A stretch of 64,000 nt of DNA from Tenodera sinensis (lineage: Eukaryota > Arthropoda > Insecta > Mantodea > Mantidae). A program made the translations under genes and the position numbers. The notes below the pieces were generated by a model that was given only the letters and a program-made list of their open reading frames with translations, was not told the DNA's origin and did not search any database. The stretch is from NCBI GenBank assembly GCA_030765045.1, contig CM060972.1, positions 3,146,501 through 3,210,500 of the forward strand, written 5' to 3'. Positions 12,101-22,700 of this stretch are shown here, one piece after another (position 1 is the first letter of the stretch; each line of letters opens with the position of its first letter).

Positions 12101-13224
12101 GTGTGATGCAACATATAGTTTTGGTATGCCCAGGAGTGAATGCGTGTGTATGTATATGTATAAATGAAACAAACACTGTGTTTCCTTCCACCTGTGTTGA
12201 CCTTCCATTCTGTCTGGGCATTGGGCTAAAGAGTGTAACATCACAGTGCATTAAGTTGGGGCTCCCTGGCGTAGTTGGACTGTGTTGGTACTCAGAAAAT
12301 GTCAAGAGGACACTGATAATATGCCTTTAATGTTTCAGGTTGCATATGGAACCTACATGCAGTAAAGGTGACACTACTTCTTCCTTTACAAGTACAGTCT
12401 CGTGCAAGAACACAGAGGAGTGCAGTGTTGATCCAGAGGTATCTTGTTTGCTCAACTCAAGCCAGGCGCAGGTGCAGAAGTCTGTACAACCTGAAACAAA
12501 TTCCACCTTGGATCCAGATATGAAAAGTTGCAATTTTGACACACTTCACAGTCGTAATGTTTGTGCAAAGGGATGTAAGATTGCATCAAAATTCATAGTC
12601 AATGCAATAAAACATAAGGGGAAAGCTCCACGCACATGTGACATTTGTAACAAAACCTTCGCTAGAGCTGCAACTCTTAAAGAGCATAAATTAATCCACG
12701 AGGGCAAAAAACCCCACAAATGTGAGACTTGTAAAAGGAGCTTTACTCATGTGGCAAACCTAAAAAGACATAAATTAACTCACGAGGAGATCATAAGACG
12801 TTACTCCTGCGAGGTTTGTAAGAAGAGCTTTACTCAGAAGTATACCCTGAAAACTCACACATTAATTCATGAGGGCAAAAGACCATATGTTTGTGAAGTT
12901 TGTAATAAGAGCTACATTCAAGCATCACGCTTGAAAAGCCATAAGTTAATTCATGAGGCCATAATACCACACAAATGTGACATTTGTGACAAGAGCTTCC
13001 TTCGATCATCAAATCTCAGTGTGCACAAGTCAATTCATGAGAATATGCCACCATACAAATGTGACATTTGTGACAAAAGCTTCACTCGATCAGTAAATCT
13101 CATTGTACTTAAATTAACACATGAGAACAAAGCACCATACAAATGTGATATATGTGAAAAGAACTTTGTTCTATTATCAACTCTGAAACGACATAAAGTT
13201 ATTCACAAGGATAAAAAATGGTAA
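5934..13224 (+). CDS. C2H2 zinc-finger protein gene (three coding exons)
   Basis: Joined from 5934-6152, 10533-10579 and 12339-13224: 1152 nt, 383 residues plus stop. All junctions have GT/AG signals and matching phases. The N-terminus is acidic with repeated Lys-Glu-Glu motifs (IKEEP, IKCEGEEEE, IKEET), typical of insect zinc-finger genes, and no ZAD or BTB domain is visible. Exon 3 encodes a linker and then seven C2H2 fingers, starting at about residue 193. The spacers are EGKKPHK-like, related to the usual TGEKPYK linker. Finger 6 reads NLIVLKLTH, so Leu replaces its first zinc-binding His. The product is most likely a nuclear DNA-binding regulator; its targets cannot be inferred. The start used is the first of two adjacent ATGs in exon 1. 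An upstream exon exists, so further N-terminal coding sequence is possible. Confidence 0.82.
6304..7137 (+). repeat. Unclassified repeat family R1, copy a (left part)
   Basis: Starts near GATGTGTTGCACTCACATG and runs through a segment that ends in CA-rich DNA (7020-7076). It is interrupted at 7137 by a CR1-like LINE and resumes at about 9022. Other copies lie at 39490-40070, 46735-48135 and 61083-62135. The family has no open frame of note. Confidence 0.8.
7138..8754 (+). CDS. CR1-like LINE ORF2, partial (reverse transcriptase)
   Basis: About 538 codons without a stop. Motifs in order are SAGYDEIPECVIK, NYRPIAIQSGFSKVMESVM, NGFRKNKSILNAF, IFMDLSKAFDLVDHDIL (first catalytic Asp), RCGVPQGSNLRPLLF and LYADDTNFI (catalytic YADD at 7921-7932), then the thumb region FLGIIIDKHLDWKSHI. 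The frame is also open upstream into R1 by chance; LINE sequence begins at about 7138. Without the endonuclease and a promoter this copy cannot move by itself. The intact long frame suggests a fairly young insertion. CR1/L2-group membership is judged from motif style. Confidence 0.85.
   Translation, partial: TSQPNNSKICTKLNRNEKTIFLKPVTKDELSKIINSKKDNFSAGYDEIPECVIKSCKNSLINPLLEICNTSLSTGIFPSKMKLAKVVPVYKKDDVNNINNYRPIAIQSGFSKVMESVMYNRIAPFMEKFVFSDKQNGFRKNKSILNAFYAFIKETRDGIETDDTTVGIFMDLSKAFDLVDHDILLTKLEAYGVRGIVYEWFKSYITDRQQLTAITRDNNTVKSETKLVRCGVPQGSNLRPLLFLVYINHLPVNIPHVETILYADDTNFILKGSNPIDLQVQADSTMKNMEKWLAANKLVLNGKKSHCMCFTNTNRSTKSLGPKILYSKETIQYVSETKFLGIIIDKHLDWKSHIKNVTARINRAHYVIYVLKSISNLQTLKMVYFSYVQSVLAYGIFIWGSSSEISALFIMQKKMLRLMLNLHRTTSCKPYFRQNHILTLPSLYILETVCFIRDNIHLFSINNTVHTHSTRNSNKIHIQTARTTKKVNSILHRGIHMYNKIANRIHSSSQTKFRKEVRNFLIEQTYYSVQEFFDSFSE
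7138..9021 (+). mobile_element. CR1-like non-LTR retrotransposon, 5'-truncated
   Basis: Inserted into repeat R1: the R1 text stops at CTCAACATC and resumes with CATCAAATTTTTGGG, giving a 4-5 bp shared edge. The body holds only reverse transcriptase; the endonuclease is missing, as in 5'-truncated LINE copies. The 3' end carries AATAAAG followed by (ACAT)n, a microsatellite tail typical of CR1/L2-type elements. A ~50-bp piece of the 3' UTR (TTCTCTGAATAATTTTAT) occurs twice, near 8735 and 8830. Confidence 0.88.
9022..9097 (+). repeat. Repeat R1, copy a (right end)
   Basis: The right edge of the R1 copy split by the LINE. It ends in an inverted motif (CTTCCTCTACTTACC / AGTAGTAGAAAGTA) that also ends the other R1 copies. 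Confidence 0.75.
9101..9410 (-). repeat. Repeat R1, copy b (partial, inverted)
   Basis: Matches the middle of R1 on the opposite strand (AATGTCTTTCAAGGATGC, TTTAAGATATTTGTATGAC). It sits tail to tail with copy a, so this intron could form a large hairpin. Confidence 0.7.
9411..10060 (+). pseudogene. LINE fragment with RNase H domain
   Basis: Remnant of the C-terminal half of an I/R1/LOA-type LINE. The stretch 9540-9650 leads into the RNase H start (YTDGSADKL-like, frameshifted near 9650). The core continues in another frame at 9703-10023 with FEGEVVAIQRALE, VVLTDSVSAIQAI and LQWIPAHLGVIANETADFLAKKG, which contain the expected Glu, Asp and His/Asp positions. The strand order is normal but the frame is broken. 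Confidence 0.8.
10061..10532. other. Intron DNA with homopolymers and a degenerate SINE
   Basis: Contains a C9/A10 run at 10277-10296 and a weak copy of SINE family A (about 10405-10500; CTGTGGTTCATATCC resembles the B box). Nothing else is recognised. Confidence 0.5.
10533..10579 (+). CDS. Zinc-finger gene, coding exon 2
   Basis: A 47-nt exon between acceptor TTGTTCCAG and donor TTCAA|GTAAGA. It reads EVASLRDEMVEETPF and ends in phase 2. The two leftover bases join the first base of exon 3 to give Lys. The exon is too short to stand out as a reading frame, but phase agreement on both sides supports it. Confidence 0.75.
10580..12338 (+). other. Second intron of the zinc-finger gene
   Basis: Includes a (TA)n run at about 10616 and the promoter-like block at 11517-11620. 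The antisense open frames of up to 212 codons at 11606-12305 resemble no known protein. Confidence 0.5.
11517..11620 (+). promoter_or_regulatory. Promoter-like block inside an intron
   Basis: CCAAT boxes lie at 11517-11521 and 11548-11552, an inverted one (ATTGG) at 11572-11576, and a TATA-like TATAAAG at 11614-11620. They fall in a less AT-rich stretch 720 bp before the finger exon. This could be an alternative promoter giving a finger-only protein from the ATG at 12346, or the promoter of an unrecognised retroelement. Inferred from sequence only. Confidence 0.35.
12339..13224 (+). CDS. Zinc-finger gene, coding exon 3 with seven C2H2 fingers
   Basis: The acceptor TGTTTCAG ends at 12338. Finger starts (first Cys) follow RTCDIC, HKCETC, YSCEVC, YVCEVC, HKCDIC, YKCDIC and YKCDIC. 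The stop is at 13222-13224. A LINE fragment begins roughly 75 bp after the stop, so the original 3' UTR is displaced or short; I see no AATAAA before it. Confidence 0.9.
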
Positions 13225-13299
13225 TTTACCAAGTTTGTAAGAGGACCTGCAGCAGAATGTGGGAACTGTGTAAGTGAGCAGGATCGAAGAGTCAGTAGA

Positions 13300-14226
13300 A
13301 CTAGTACTGGAGTCTTTTTGGACATCCAGGGTGCCTTTGATAACACAACCTATGATTTAATCATAAGGAAAATTAAACAACAGGGTTTAGATGAAAACAC
13401 ATGTAAATGGTTAAAATCATCACTCCATAATGGATTAATCCAAATAGATCAGTTTGGAGAAAGAATAGAAGTGTCAGCAATGAGAAGAACCCCACAAGGA
13501 GCTACCCTCTCACTCACTCTATGGAATAGATCATCTATTTGCTAAACTCAAAACGAGAAGAATATTTACCCCAGGCTATGCTGTCATACTGGCCAGAGGA
13601 ACATTTACAAATACTGTCTCAGAGATCACAAATGAAGCTCTTGAGAATTATTCACAAATGGTGTACGGAGGAAGGCCTTGGTTAAAACCCCAAGAACACT
13701 GTAGTTCCTTTCACCAGGAAAAGAAAGTTAATAGGTACTAACCCAAAAATTAATCATGTTGAGATAGGAACATCAGGATGGGTGAAGTATCCAGGGGTTA
13801 TTCTGGATGACAAACTCACCTGGAATTTACATCTTGATAACATTACCAATAAAGCAAGATGGACACTCATGTCCATCAAATGTTTAATAGGTAAGGATTG
13901 GGGTCTAAAGCCACATACATATGTGCCGATGCCTCTATGAGTCTGTGATAAAACCACAAATTCCCTATAGAGCCTTGGTACGGCAGCCAAAGACCTTACA
14001 AACAAAAACAAGAGGAAAACTAAATAGTCTACAAAGGCTGGCATGCTTATGGATATCTGGAGACTTTAGGAGCGCACCTTCTTTTGTTATGGAAACATTA
14101 CTAGGTCTTCCTTTGCTGGATCTATGTATCATAGCTGAGGCTAGACTAGCAGCCTATAGAATCATCCAGACAAAACTGTGGAGAGAGGACCATTGTACAA
14201 CATTCTTTAACAGCAATGCCATTTAA
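13300..14226 (+). pseudogene. I/R1-like LINE reverse transcriptase fragment
   Basis: Begins within a palm motif (VFLDIQGAFDNTTYDLII), continues MRRTPQGATLSLTLW (a changed PQG-S motif), then FTPGYAVILA near 13570, where the family has GYADD: the two catalytic Asp codons are missing. Later blocks are NPKNTVVPFTRKRK, KYPGVILDDKLTWNLHL and LNSLQRLACLWISG. Frames change several times. It is probably the same LINE family as the RNase H fragments elsewhere in the window. Confidence 0.85.
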
Positions 14227-16659
14227 AAGCTCAAGATAAAGTGTGCAAATAGTAATTGTTCCCGTCTTCAGGTCCAAGCGAACCGAGTGTATCGTGATGA
14301 TTGAATGAACCTTTGCGTATGTCACATGGTGACAATTTAGAAATCTCATCAAGCAATATACTTATGCCGAAGTCCATCCAATAACCACAATGAACATTCA
14401 AGGAGTTGACTAGCAACTGCAGATGGGAGCAAATAGCTCCCTGATAAGTAAGTGATGCAGTGTCAAAAATTGACTCAATAATTAACTACATTTTTTGTGC
14501 ACATCATTGTTACAAAGTCCTACTAACACAATTGTAATTGTAAGTTAAACTTTGTTGTGTTCCTTATATAAAACTGCTTGAAACATGTTTTGAAAGCAAA
14601 ATTGCTTGCGTCCTCAAGCAGGCATAATTTAACTCTAAAAGAAGATTAATGTGTGACATTCATAACCATTATCTCATAGTCAAAAGAAGCCACAAGTGAC
14701 ATTTGTAAAACAAGACCTATCCAAGCATCACTCCACTGTTATTACATCTGCCATTTTGTATGTGAATTCTGCACCACCTCATAGAGAATAATAACAACTC
14801 CAACTAGGGTGGCCACCTTTACAAAAATGAAATAAGAGACATTTCACAAAAGTAAGGGGCATACTTGGAAACGTTACAGAATTATTGTTAACAATATGTC
14901 TGAAAATGTATAGGTTAAGTACCAGCTGCAGGATTAAAGGTTTTACATCATTAGTAGCAACAATGTAAGAAAATAATAATGTCAGTTTACAGATGTTTCC
15001 AAGAGTATTTCATGTCACATGTAGCTGCTTCAAAAATTGCAACAGCAGTTTTGTCCATGATTAAGAGTTCTTTGCAAAATGCATTATTATCATTATTATT
15101 GTAACAAATAACAAGTCCAGTTACTTTTTATGTCACTTTATTTCCCTTTGACTGAATCACAATTCACAGCTCGTGACCTTACAACTCAGAGCTATTCCGT
15201 TGTATGGTAACCTTGACATAAACAGTGCTCAGCTGTGCACAGCTGGCCTTGACAAATCTACTACTCGGCCACGATATGAATGCACTTGAAAGAGGGTGCC
15301 AAAGGTTTGTTTACTACCTTAAGTCTAGGGATGTGTGCAGAGCGAGGCAACATGAGGGGAAAGGCAATACTGGGAATGTACAGTCGCACAATGAAAACAG
15401 TACTCACCTACTGTTGTCTTCACATTAGCAACTTATCCTTTCTTTCCCAGCACAATAAATATTATGCAAAAGAGCATCATCAAAGGGAAGATATTTTTGG
15501 TGGTAATTATTTGAATTACGCACACATTTTCAGGTAAAATACACATAGACATTACTGAAATTAAAATTAACAGATAAGTAATGTTACTGTAACATTATTG
15601 TTTGAAATTCCTCCAAATCTAAACATTTATTTTATTATTATCATGCATCAGGCATCAGGGCCATTGCCCATCAGTCAGGATCACCAAATTGCAACATACA
15701 TGTTGTGTGACACTTTCATTTTTCACAGTTGTCCTGTCTGTTTCAACCAAGTTACATGTAGAAAAAAATATCTCGCTGTCAGTATTTGATACTGGTAGCC
15801 AAAGACATTGAAGAGACTTTTTCACAGAAAGGCTGGTAACATTCACCTTTTGCTTTAAGTACTAAGAGTATTGTTATTATGGCCCAACTGTTCAACAATG
15901 GCACAAAGTTTTCTGTGCTTTAAGTTTATTGCAGCGGCTTTGATAACACAGAATGTGACCTTATGACAAACACAGATAAAAGCAAGAAAACTGTCTAAAA
16001 GTCGTCAATAAGTTTTTTGTACACTCCTAAAGCGACTTATAACAGTGTAAAATTGTATATGGTGTTGTAAGTTGCTTAGGAGTCGGGATCATGCGAGACT
16101 CTCCAATACCTCAGACGAGGGAGGGGCTTACTAAGCATTGCTAAGCAACTGCCCCTCTCCAAGCTATGTTATTCTAATGCTGGTAAGCATTTTCAGTCTA
16201 GACTCCGACTTCCTGCAGCATGAGGTGTGTTAGTTGTATTCTGTTGTGCTGCGAATTCGAAGTATTTGCAGCTTTTCCTACATTCTGTGCCTTTCATTCT
16301 TTACAACTAATGAGATTAACCCATTCACATCATTTGACGACTAGGGCTCAGATGCATCTTTTTGGCTTATGAATCGTATGATGAGCTCAGCTCGCTATGC
16401 TGCATTGCTCCATATAATTCCACATAGTTTAGGTTCCTTCTCATAGATGTCATTTGTATACATCTGGGATGAAATGCTAACAATGTTTGTAATTCTGATC
16501 AGTATGATGTAACCACCTGTGTTTCATCAAGAAAAAACAATTTTATCTTAGCATTATTTCACTTGCTTCAGTAGCCATCATGGTGGCGAAAAGAATTTGC
16601 ACCAATGACAAGAAGGGTTTGAGAAAACTGATACAAAGGAAACATTTTTGATTTGGCTA
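14227..16659. other. No gene recognised
   Basis: AT-rich intergenic DNA between the zinc-finger gene and the 3' end of the nuclear-protein gene. It contains a hairpin at 16023-16083 and a low-CpG region near 16090-16260. The short open frames do not look like known proteins. Confidence 0.5.
16023..16083. other. Compact hairpin, 21-22 bp stem
   Basis: The arm ACTCCTAAAGCGACTTATAA pairs with TTGTAAGTTGCTTAGGAGT with one bulge and a few mismatches, around a loop of about 17 nt. The size is like that of a small pre-miRNA, but it could equally be a transposon end. Confidence 0.5.
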
Positions 16660-16665
16660 TTTATT
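16660..16665 (-). terminator. Polyadenylation signal of the nuclear-protein gene
   Basis: AATAAA on the - strand, 45 nt after the TAG at 16710-16712. Confidence 0.6.
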
Positions 16666-16709
16666 TGTCACATTCTAGCATACATAAAACAATTTTTGGG
16701 AATGTTTTC

Positions 16710-16774
16710 CTATCTTACAAGTCGATCCTTCCCAGATGCTTTCAATTTCTGCTGATAAACTGCGCTGGCATTTC
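16710..16774 (-). CDS. Nuclear-protein gene, terminal coding exon 7
   Basis: Acceptor TTTTACAG|GAAATG; phase fits exon 6. Encodes NASAVYQQKLKASGKDRLVR and then TAG. Too short to be seen as a stand-alone frame. Confidence 0.78.
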
Positions 16775-19700
16775 CTGTAAAAGATGGAAACAGACAAATT
16801 ATATGTATAATAAAATACAATGAATACATATTCACAATTTAGCTGATTGCATTATGGTTGAAACACATGATTACCTTCCTTTCTTTAAGATATTCAAGAA
16901 CTGTCCTAAACTTATTTTTGGTATTTATAGATAAGTTGACTCTTATAATTATACAGGATGGAAGGGAAGTCATTACATTAATTTATACCAGTGATAGATC
17001 TCGGTATTTGGAACACATTTTGTAACTTATGTTTTTGTCTCTGACCATTTCCTATGGAGTTATTTTAGTGTTGTCGAAAACAAGAGACGAACTGGCAACG
17101 CTGCAGATTGTGTGGGTGTCACGTTCACTAGATCAGTACATAAAGAAACAGGTGTCACTACTGCTACCACAGTGGTGTGGCTCATGAGCGTAAACATAAA
17201 CACACACCATGCCTTGTCTGCTACGTTGTAATAAATAAGTACATATGAATTCTCCAGTAATGCATACTGTAACCCAAACTCACAATCTAAGGATATTGTT
17301 TATCATTTTGTTCAACGTCAAACTTAAATCCTTTTGTAGCTGACATTGCTGTAATTTAATAAACCAAAAAATCTCTCTGACTTGTAAACAAACAAAAATA
17401 CATTTGTAGGCTATAACAAAGTGTACATAGTGACAGCAAAAGAATAAGCAATGAACCAAATGGTTCACCCACTTCAAGGTATTGTTCAACTGTGGCGAGG
17501 GTATGTTTGAAAATCTTTTTGTCATATCTTTGGAAGATGCTGAACATACAACCAACTTTTCATTTTTGAATTATGTTGTTTACAGATGTACATAAACATG
17601 GAGCCTTTTTAAAAATACCTTTTTCATTGGATTGTGTAGTCTCAAAACATGTATTCCTTGTGAAACTCAGTAGTGAATCTTTAAACAAACTGTTAAAACT
17701 TTGCACCCCTATCACTAGATGGTAACATGACCATAGTGGCAGAGAAGTTGGCTTCAGTCACCCAACAGCTGAGGATAAGATCAAATGTTCCAGCTTTTCC
17801 AACATTTTAAAGTGAAGGCAAGTGTAAAAAGTGACTCCAAAAATCAAACTCAAACATGAAGAACATTTCACTGTCAATAGTTTATATATTCCGGTGGAAT
17901 TTATATTAAAAAAAAGATAAGTTATGGTACAAAATATTTATTAAATTGTGATATTAAATACCAAATTTAGTTTGAGAGGTAGAATTGAAACTGAAAATTC
18001 AATGCCACAGCCAGGATTTGAATCACAGACCTTCCACTTTATGCATGGCTGCTCTAACCACTGAGCTACTGTGAAAACTTTGCAGTATGACATTGAATTC
18101 TCCAACCGATCGTATTTCGCCTGGTAGACCACAAAGGGAGTCTCACATCAGAGATAAATATCCCAAGGGTGACAATTTTAAGTACTTTATGTTCCGGGAT
18201 TAAATAACCTTCAGATGGTAATTATTTTTTATTTATGCCAACAAACTTACTGTTGGTGTTTTTAAACACACAAGCCATGTGTGGGCAATGTTTGAGAGGT
18301 AGAACTGGAACTGAAAAATTCAATACCACAGCATGGATTGTAAGTCACCCTTGGTATTTATCTCTGATGTGAGATTCCCTTTGTGGTCTACAGGGAAAAA
18401 TACAAATCAGGTGGAGAATTCAATGTCCCATTGGCAAGTTGCCCAGTAGCTCAGTGGTTACAGCAGCCATGCATGAAGCGGAAGGTCTGTGGTTCAAATC
18501 TTGGCTGTAGCATTCAAATTTTCAGTTCTGATTCTACCCTTAACCTCTTGAGGGATATCGACGTGAAATCACGTCCATTTAAAATGACGGATGAGCGATA
18601 TGGGCGTCCTGTGCGTTTAAGCATTTAACCCTTATTTATCCCTTATCCAACTCAACTTATTATAATTTTCCCTTTATGAAACATTTTAGTAAGGTCTATA
18701 TACTTTAATGGCTTACCTTAATATGTTCGTTCTGCAGTGATTTACCTCAAAACAGGGATAAACACACAAGGGTACGTACATCTCCACATTCGCGAATTCC
18801 CTTCTTGTGGCACACGAAACACTTTGGAGATGGGTGGGACTTCTTTACTGTTGGTGGTATCCTTTTAGGATAATGTTTTCCTTGAAGTCTGAGGGGTGCA
18901 GGGGTTCTGGATTTTCAACCCCCAACGTGGTATTGTTCAATTAGGCTGTGAGTTATTTATAGTCGGAAGTCAAGGTCGGTCATTGTCCTGTGTGGGTTTA
19001 GAGCTCTCCAAATTACCAAACAATTGTATATGGTTATATCCAGTTGGTGCAATATACCACTTCTCCCTTCAGCTACAAGCAGGAAAGAATACGTATGTAT
19101 TTCAACAAAGAAAGACACGGACTCTACTAAGTTATGAAACTCGCGTAAGCAAAAATTGCAATGTTGATCTATTCTGATGACTAAGAGACCACGCATACAG
19201 TAGTGCTTCATTACACAGTATGCTGACGCATAAGCCACACAAACAATGGGTGTTTCTTTACTGTTTCTTTCCGAGAACTTATATTAGATGTGTTCGACAG
19301 AGCAAAGTTGACTTTTCACCACAGTGAAACAAAATTGTGCCATTTCAACGTTTTGTAAATACAACTCAACTTTGCTGATGACGTACATTTATACTGCAAA
19401 TAACGAGTTTTATACCAGTTTTTGTTTCATTAAAATAACTTAATATTTACACAAAATACAGCTGTGTATATACAAAGCACTTTTAGCGCATTTAACAATT
19501 TAAATGCTAGCAGTTCTCGACTCGCGGACGTTTTAAATGGCCATCGCTCAAGAGGTTAAACATTGCCCAGAGACAGCCCAGGCACTTCATTTTTAAAACA
19601 CCTTTTTTGGGGGGTTTATAGAGCACCTCAAAACAGGTATTTCTAGTGAAATCTTGGTATTGAAGTTTTGGGTATAGTACGATACTTCCTCTACTTGCTG

Positions 19701-22700
19701 AAAGTATGTAGCAGAGAAAGTAAAACAGAACCTGCATCAGGTAATACACTCACTTTACAGTGTTTCAGAAAAAAGATAACCATACAAAATGAAATCACAA
19801 CACTACATGCATACAAGTCTACTTGCAAAATTTAACACAGCATTTAGTTCTTGTTTTAAGCTTATACAAATTTTTAAATCAAAACATTTGAGACTGACTC
19901 ATATTTTCCTGCTGAATATTTGGCAAACCTTGACCAGTTTGTCTCCCATCAACATACCTGACGCTCGTTTAATATGGCTTCCATAAAACATTTGCTGACG
20001 AAAATCTGCTGCTTGTTGGGCCATACTTTTCGGTGCTCTCATCATTTTATTTAATGGCACAGCCCCAAACTCTGTAGCGCCGTATGTGTTCAGTGGTATG
20101 TAGTCCACATCCTGCATGCTTCTGCTCCCTTCTGATACTGAAACATACACAAATACAAAATCTTATCATAGCACTTTTTCTACGCAAAGCAAAAACCTCT
20201 TTCTCAATTAACATGAATCAATTTAGTACAGTCCAATAACATGCATAAAGAATACATCCTAAAACCAATTTCGTACATTCACACATTATTAATTTGGGTA
20301 TTGCACATACATAAAGTACATATGAATAATTATTTGTTACATTTGCATGACTTTCCCACAAACCATTCTTGTGAAAGCTTATTGTTCTATCTGCTTCTTG
20401 TTAATAGGGATAAAGTTCCATTACACATTTCATTTTATGTATTCAAAGCACTAGTCAGATTTTTCAAGGCTGGTTGCTATGTAACAGCTTTAAAATTCCA
20501 TGCTATTTGTATAACCACAAGAAAAACTCTGATGTGTGCGCTCATCTCATTCACTCTTGTACACACTACCCCAGTAAAACTTGTTTTATGTTTCACACTT
20601 ATACGTTTTTTTTTTTTGGCAGTTCTGTCAAAATTCTATAATATATTACCACAAATTATTTCATTTATATGATTTTTACGCTTATACGATCATAGCTTAT
20701 GCCCCTGAGAGCAAAATACACCATTTATACATTTATGATGGTTTCGTTCTTTAAAATCTTATCAAATATTCAAAGCCGAAACTTTTGACTCAGACTGTAC
20801 ATTTCTTGGAAAACGTTCCTCAGCCTGGAGGTGAGAGCAACCTTGAAGCTATTTTCAAGCAAAGTTGTGAAGTACCAAACCATATTTTGCTTCAGTTATG
20901 TTAGTGAACATGGGTGAAAGAAAAAGGAAGTGCATTACGATTGCTGAAAAATTATGCATTTTGAATGTAGTAAAGGAAAGTAGCAACATGAAATGAAAAG
21001 CAATTAGTGATTGCCCTGTCTACTGAAAAGCTGTACCATAAACTGGTGGATTTTAGGCTTGTATTTATGAATGAAACTTTGGATGATAGTAGATATTTGA
21101 AAGTACAGAACTGTCAATTTGTTATTCCAGAGCCATAGTCTCGACGGGACTTTACTTTAAAGTCACTGATTTTCTCGACTTTCATCCTTACCTTGACTCT
21201 GCATAATGGCAGTGATAAAATTTGCTGAAAATATGGAATAAATCCAACACTGTGTTGGCAATGTTCTTATTCCTCGGCGTATTACACAAGATACACAAAT
21301 TATGCATGAGTTTTATGGGAACAACAAGGCATAATACTGATCAGTATATCGATAGAAAGTGGAGGCTGATATTGCACTTGCAACTAGACAGAGCTGTAGT
21401 GGCTGTTTCATGACACGGTCAGCTTGAATAATTTCTAAAGTGAAAAGTCTAATATGCATAATATGACTAACATGCTGTGTCCAGTAACGGGAATGAGAAA
21501 GTTACAACTTGGTCAAGTCTTCTTTTCTGTTCCTGGGGCCTGGGAAAGCTTCCTGTCGGTTGTGAACACTCCCACTGGAATACACGTATTTCACATGGTA
21601 ATTATTTTATGCCAACCAACTTATTGATGGTTTTAAACACACATATATTTCAACTTTTTATGCTGACCTGTCATGGCATGTAATACGTCCTGTGATTGGT
21701 GATCAGAGGATGTGGTCGGTGAATTTATTTTGATAATTCTCCCGGTCAGGTCAGTGAGACCCGTAAACCAACGACAGGTGTGGTCCTCCAGACACTTTGG
21801 GGGTTGTGAAAGAGCGATGTGACCGCCAAAACATAAAAATATGGTGCTCTCTAAAAAGCGGTTACTATTACTGCTATTGCTCTCTTCAATATCATCAGTG
21901 AAAAATATTGGAGAGCAAGAGGATTAATGACTTCATTGTCAGAAATCCAGCATTAGCTAACAACAACATATTTCAACTTTCTTGTTCTGCTTATGGTTAA
22001 CATTATTGTGAACCACACTTAAGGCTGCACAACTAACTAAAGCTGTCATTTTTCTGCAAGCAGAGCTCATGCAAGATTAACAGATAATATGTAGTTTCAA
22101 AGTGCATTGGTGTTAGTCCACAATATTCCTATTTTACGACTATAACCCTGCATACATTTGTATGAAACATTGTATTGAGGCAGTTAATACACATGAGAAA
22201 CCTACTTAATATGTTGTGAATACACCAGATTCATGTTCCACCCCAGGACTTTCAATATGTTTAAATAACTACACTGAACAACAAATTTCAACTTCTGTTT
22301 TTGCACTCGAACGAAAATAGGTGACTTTGTACATATTAGCTATGCTGAACTCAAATCTGAAATCCGAAATTCTCTATAATGTACCATTTTTTTGAGAAAT
22401 TGGTTTCAATGTTTTTGAAAATAGCTCATACAATAGATGCAATTAAAGTATTGTAATCAATCCTGAGGTGAAATAATTTCATATAGCTCAACATAATAAC
22501 GAAAAAGTTATGCAGAATCCATAAATTATGGTTAAAGTGAACTAATAATCCATATTTAAGTAACTGTCATGAAAAAACTTTAAAATATTATTAATTTTAC
22601 TCACTTTTTTAAAAAAACTTTCAAGAAGACTTCCACTTGTAGCTGATATGAGGAACCTCCCTTATAGCTGCCAGCAATAGTCACTAACATACAAGGTGAC

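Noticed and set aside
11606..12244. 212-codon - strand open frame
   Set aside because: No recognisable domain, lies in an intron opposite a promoter-like block, and has no splice or expression clues.
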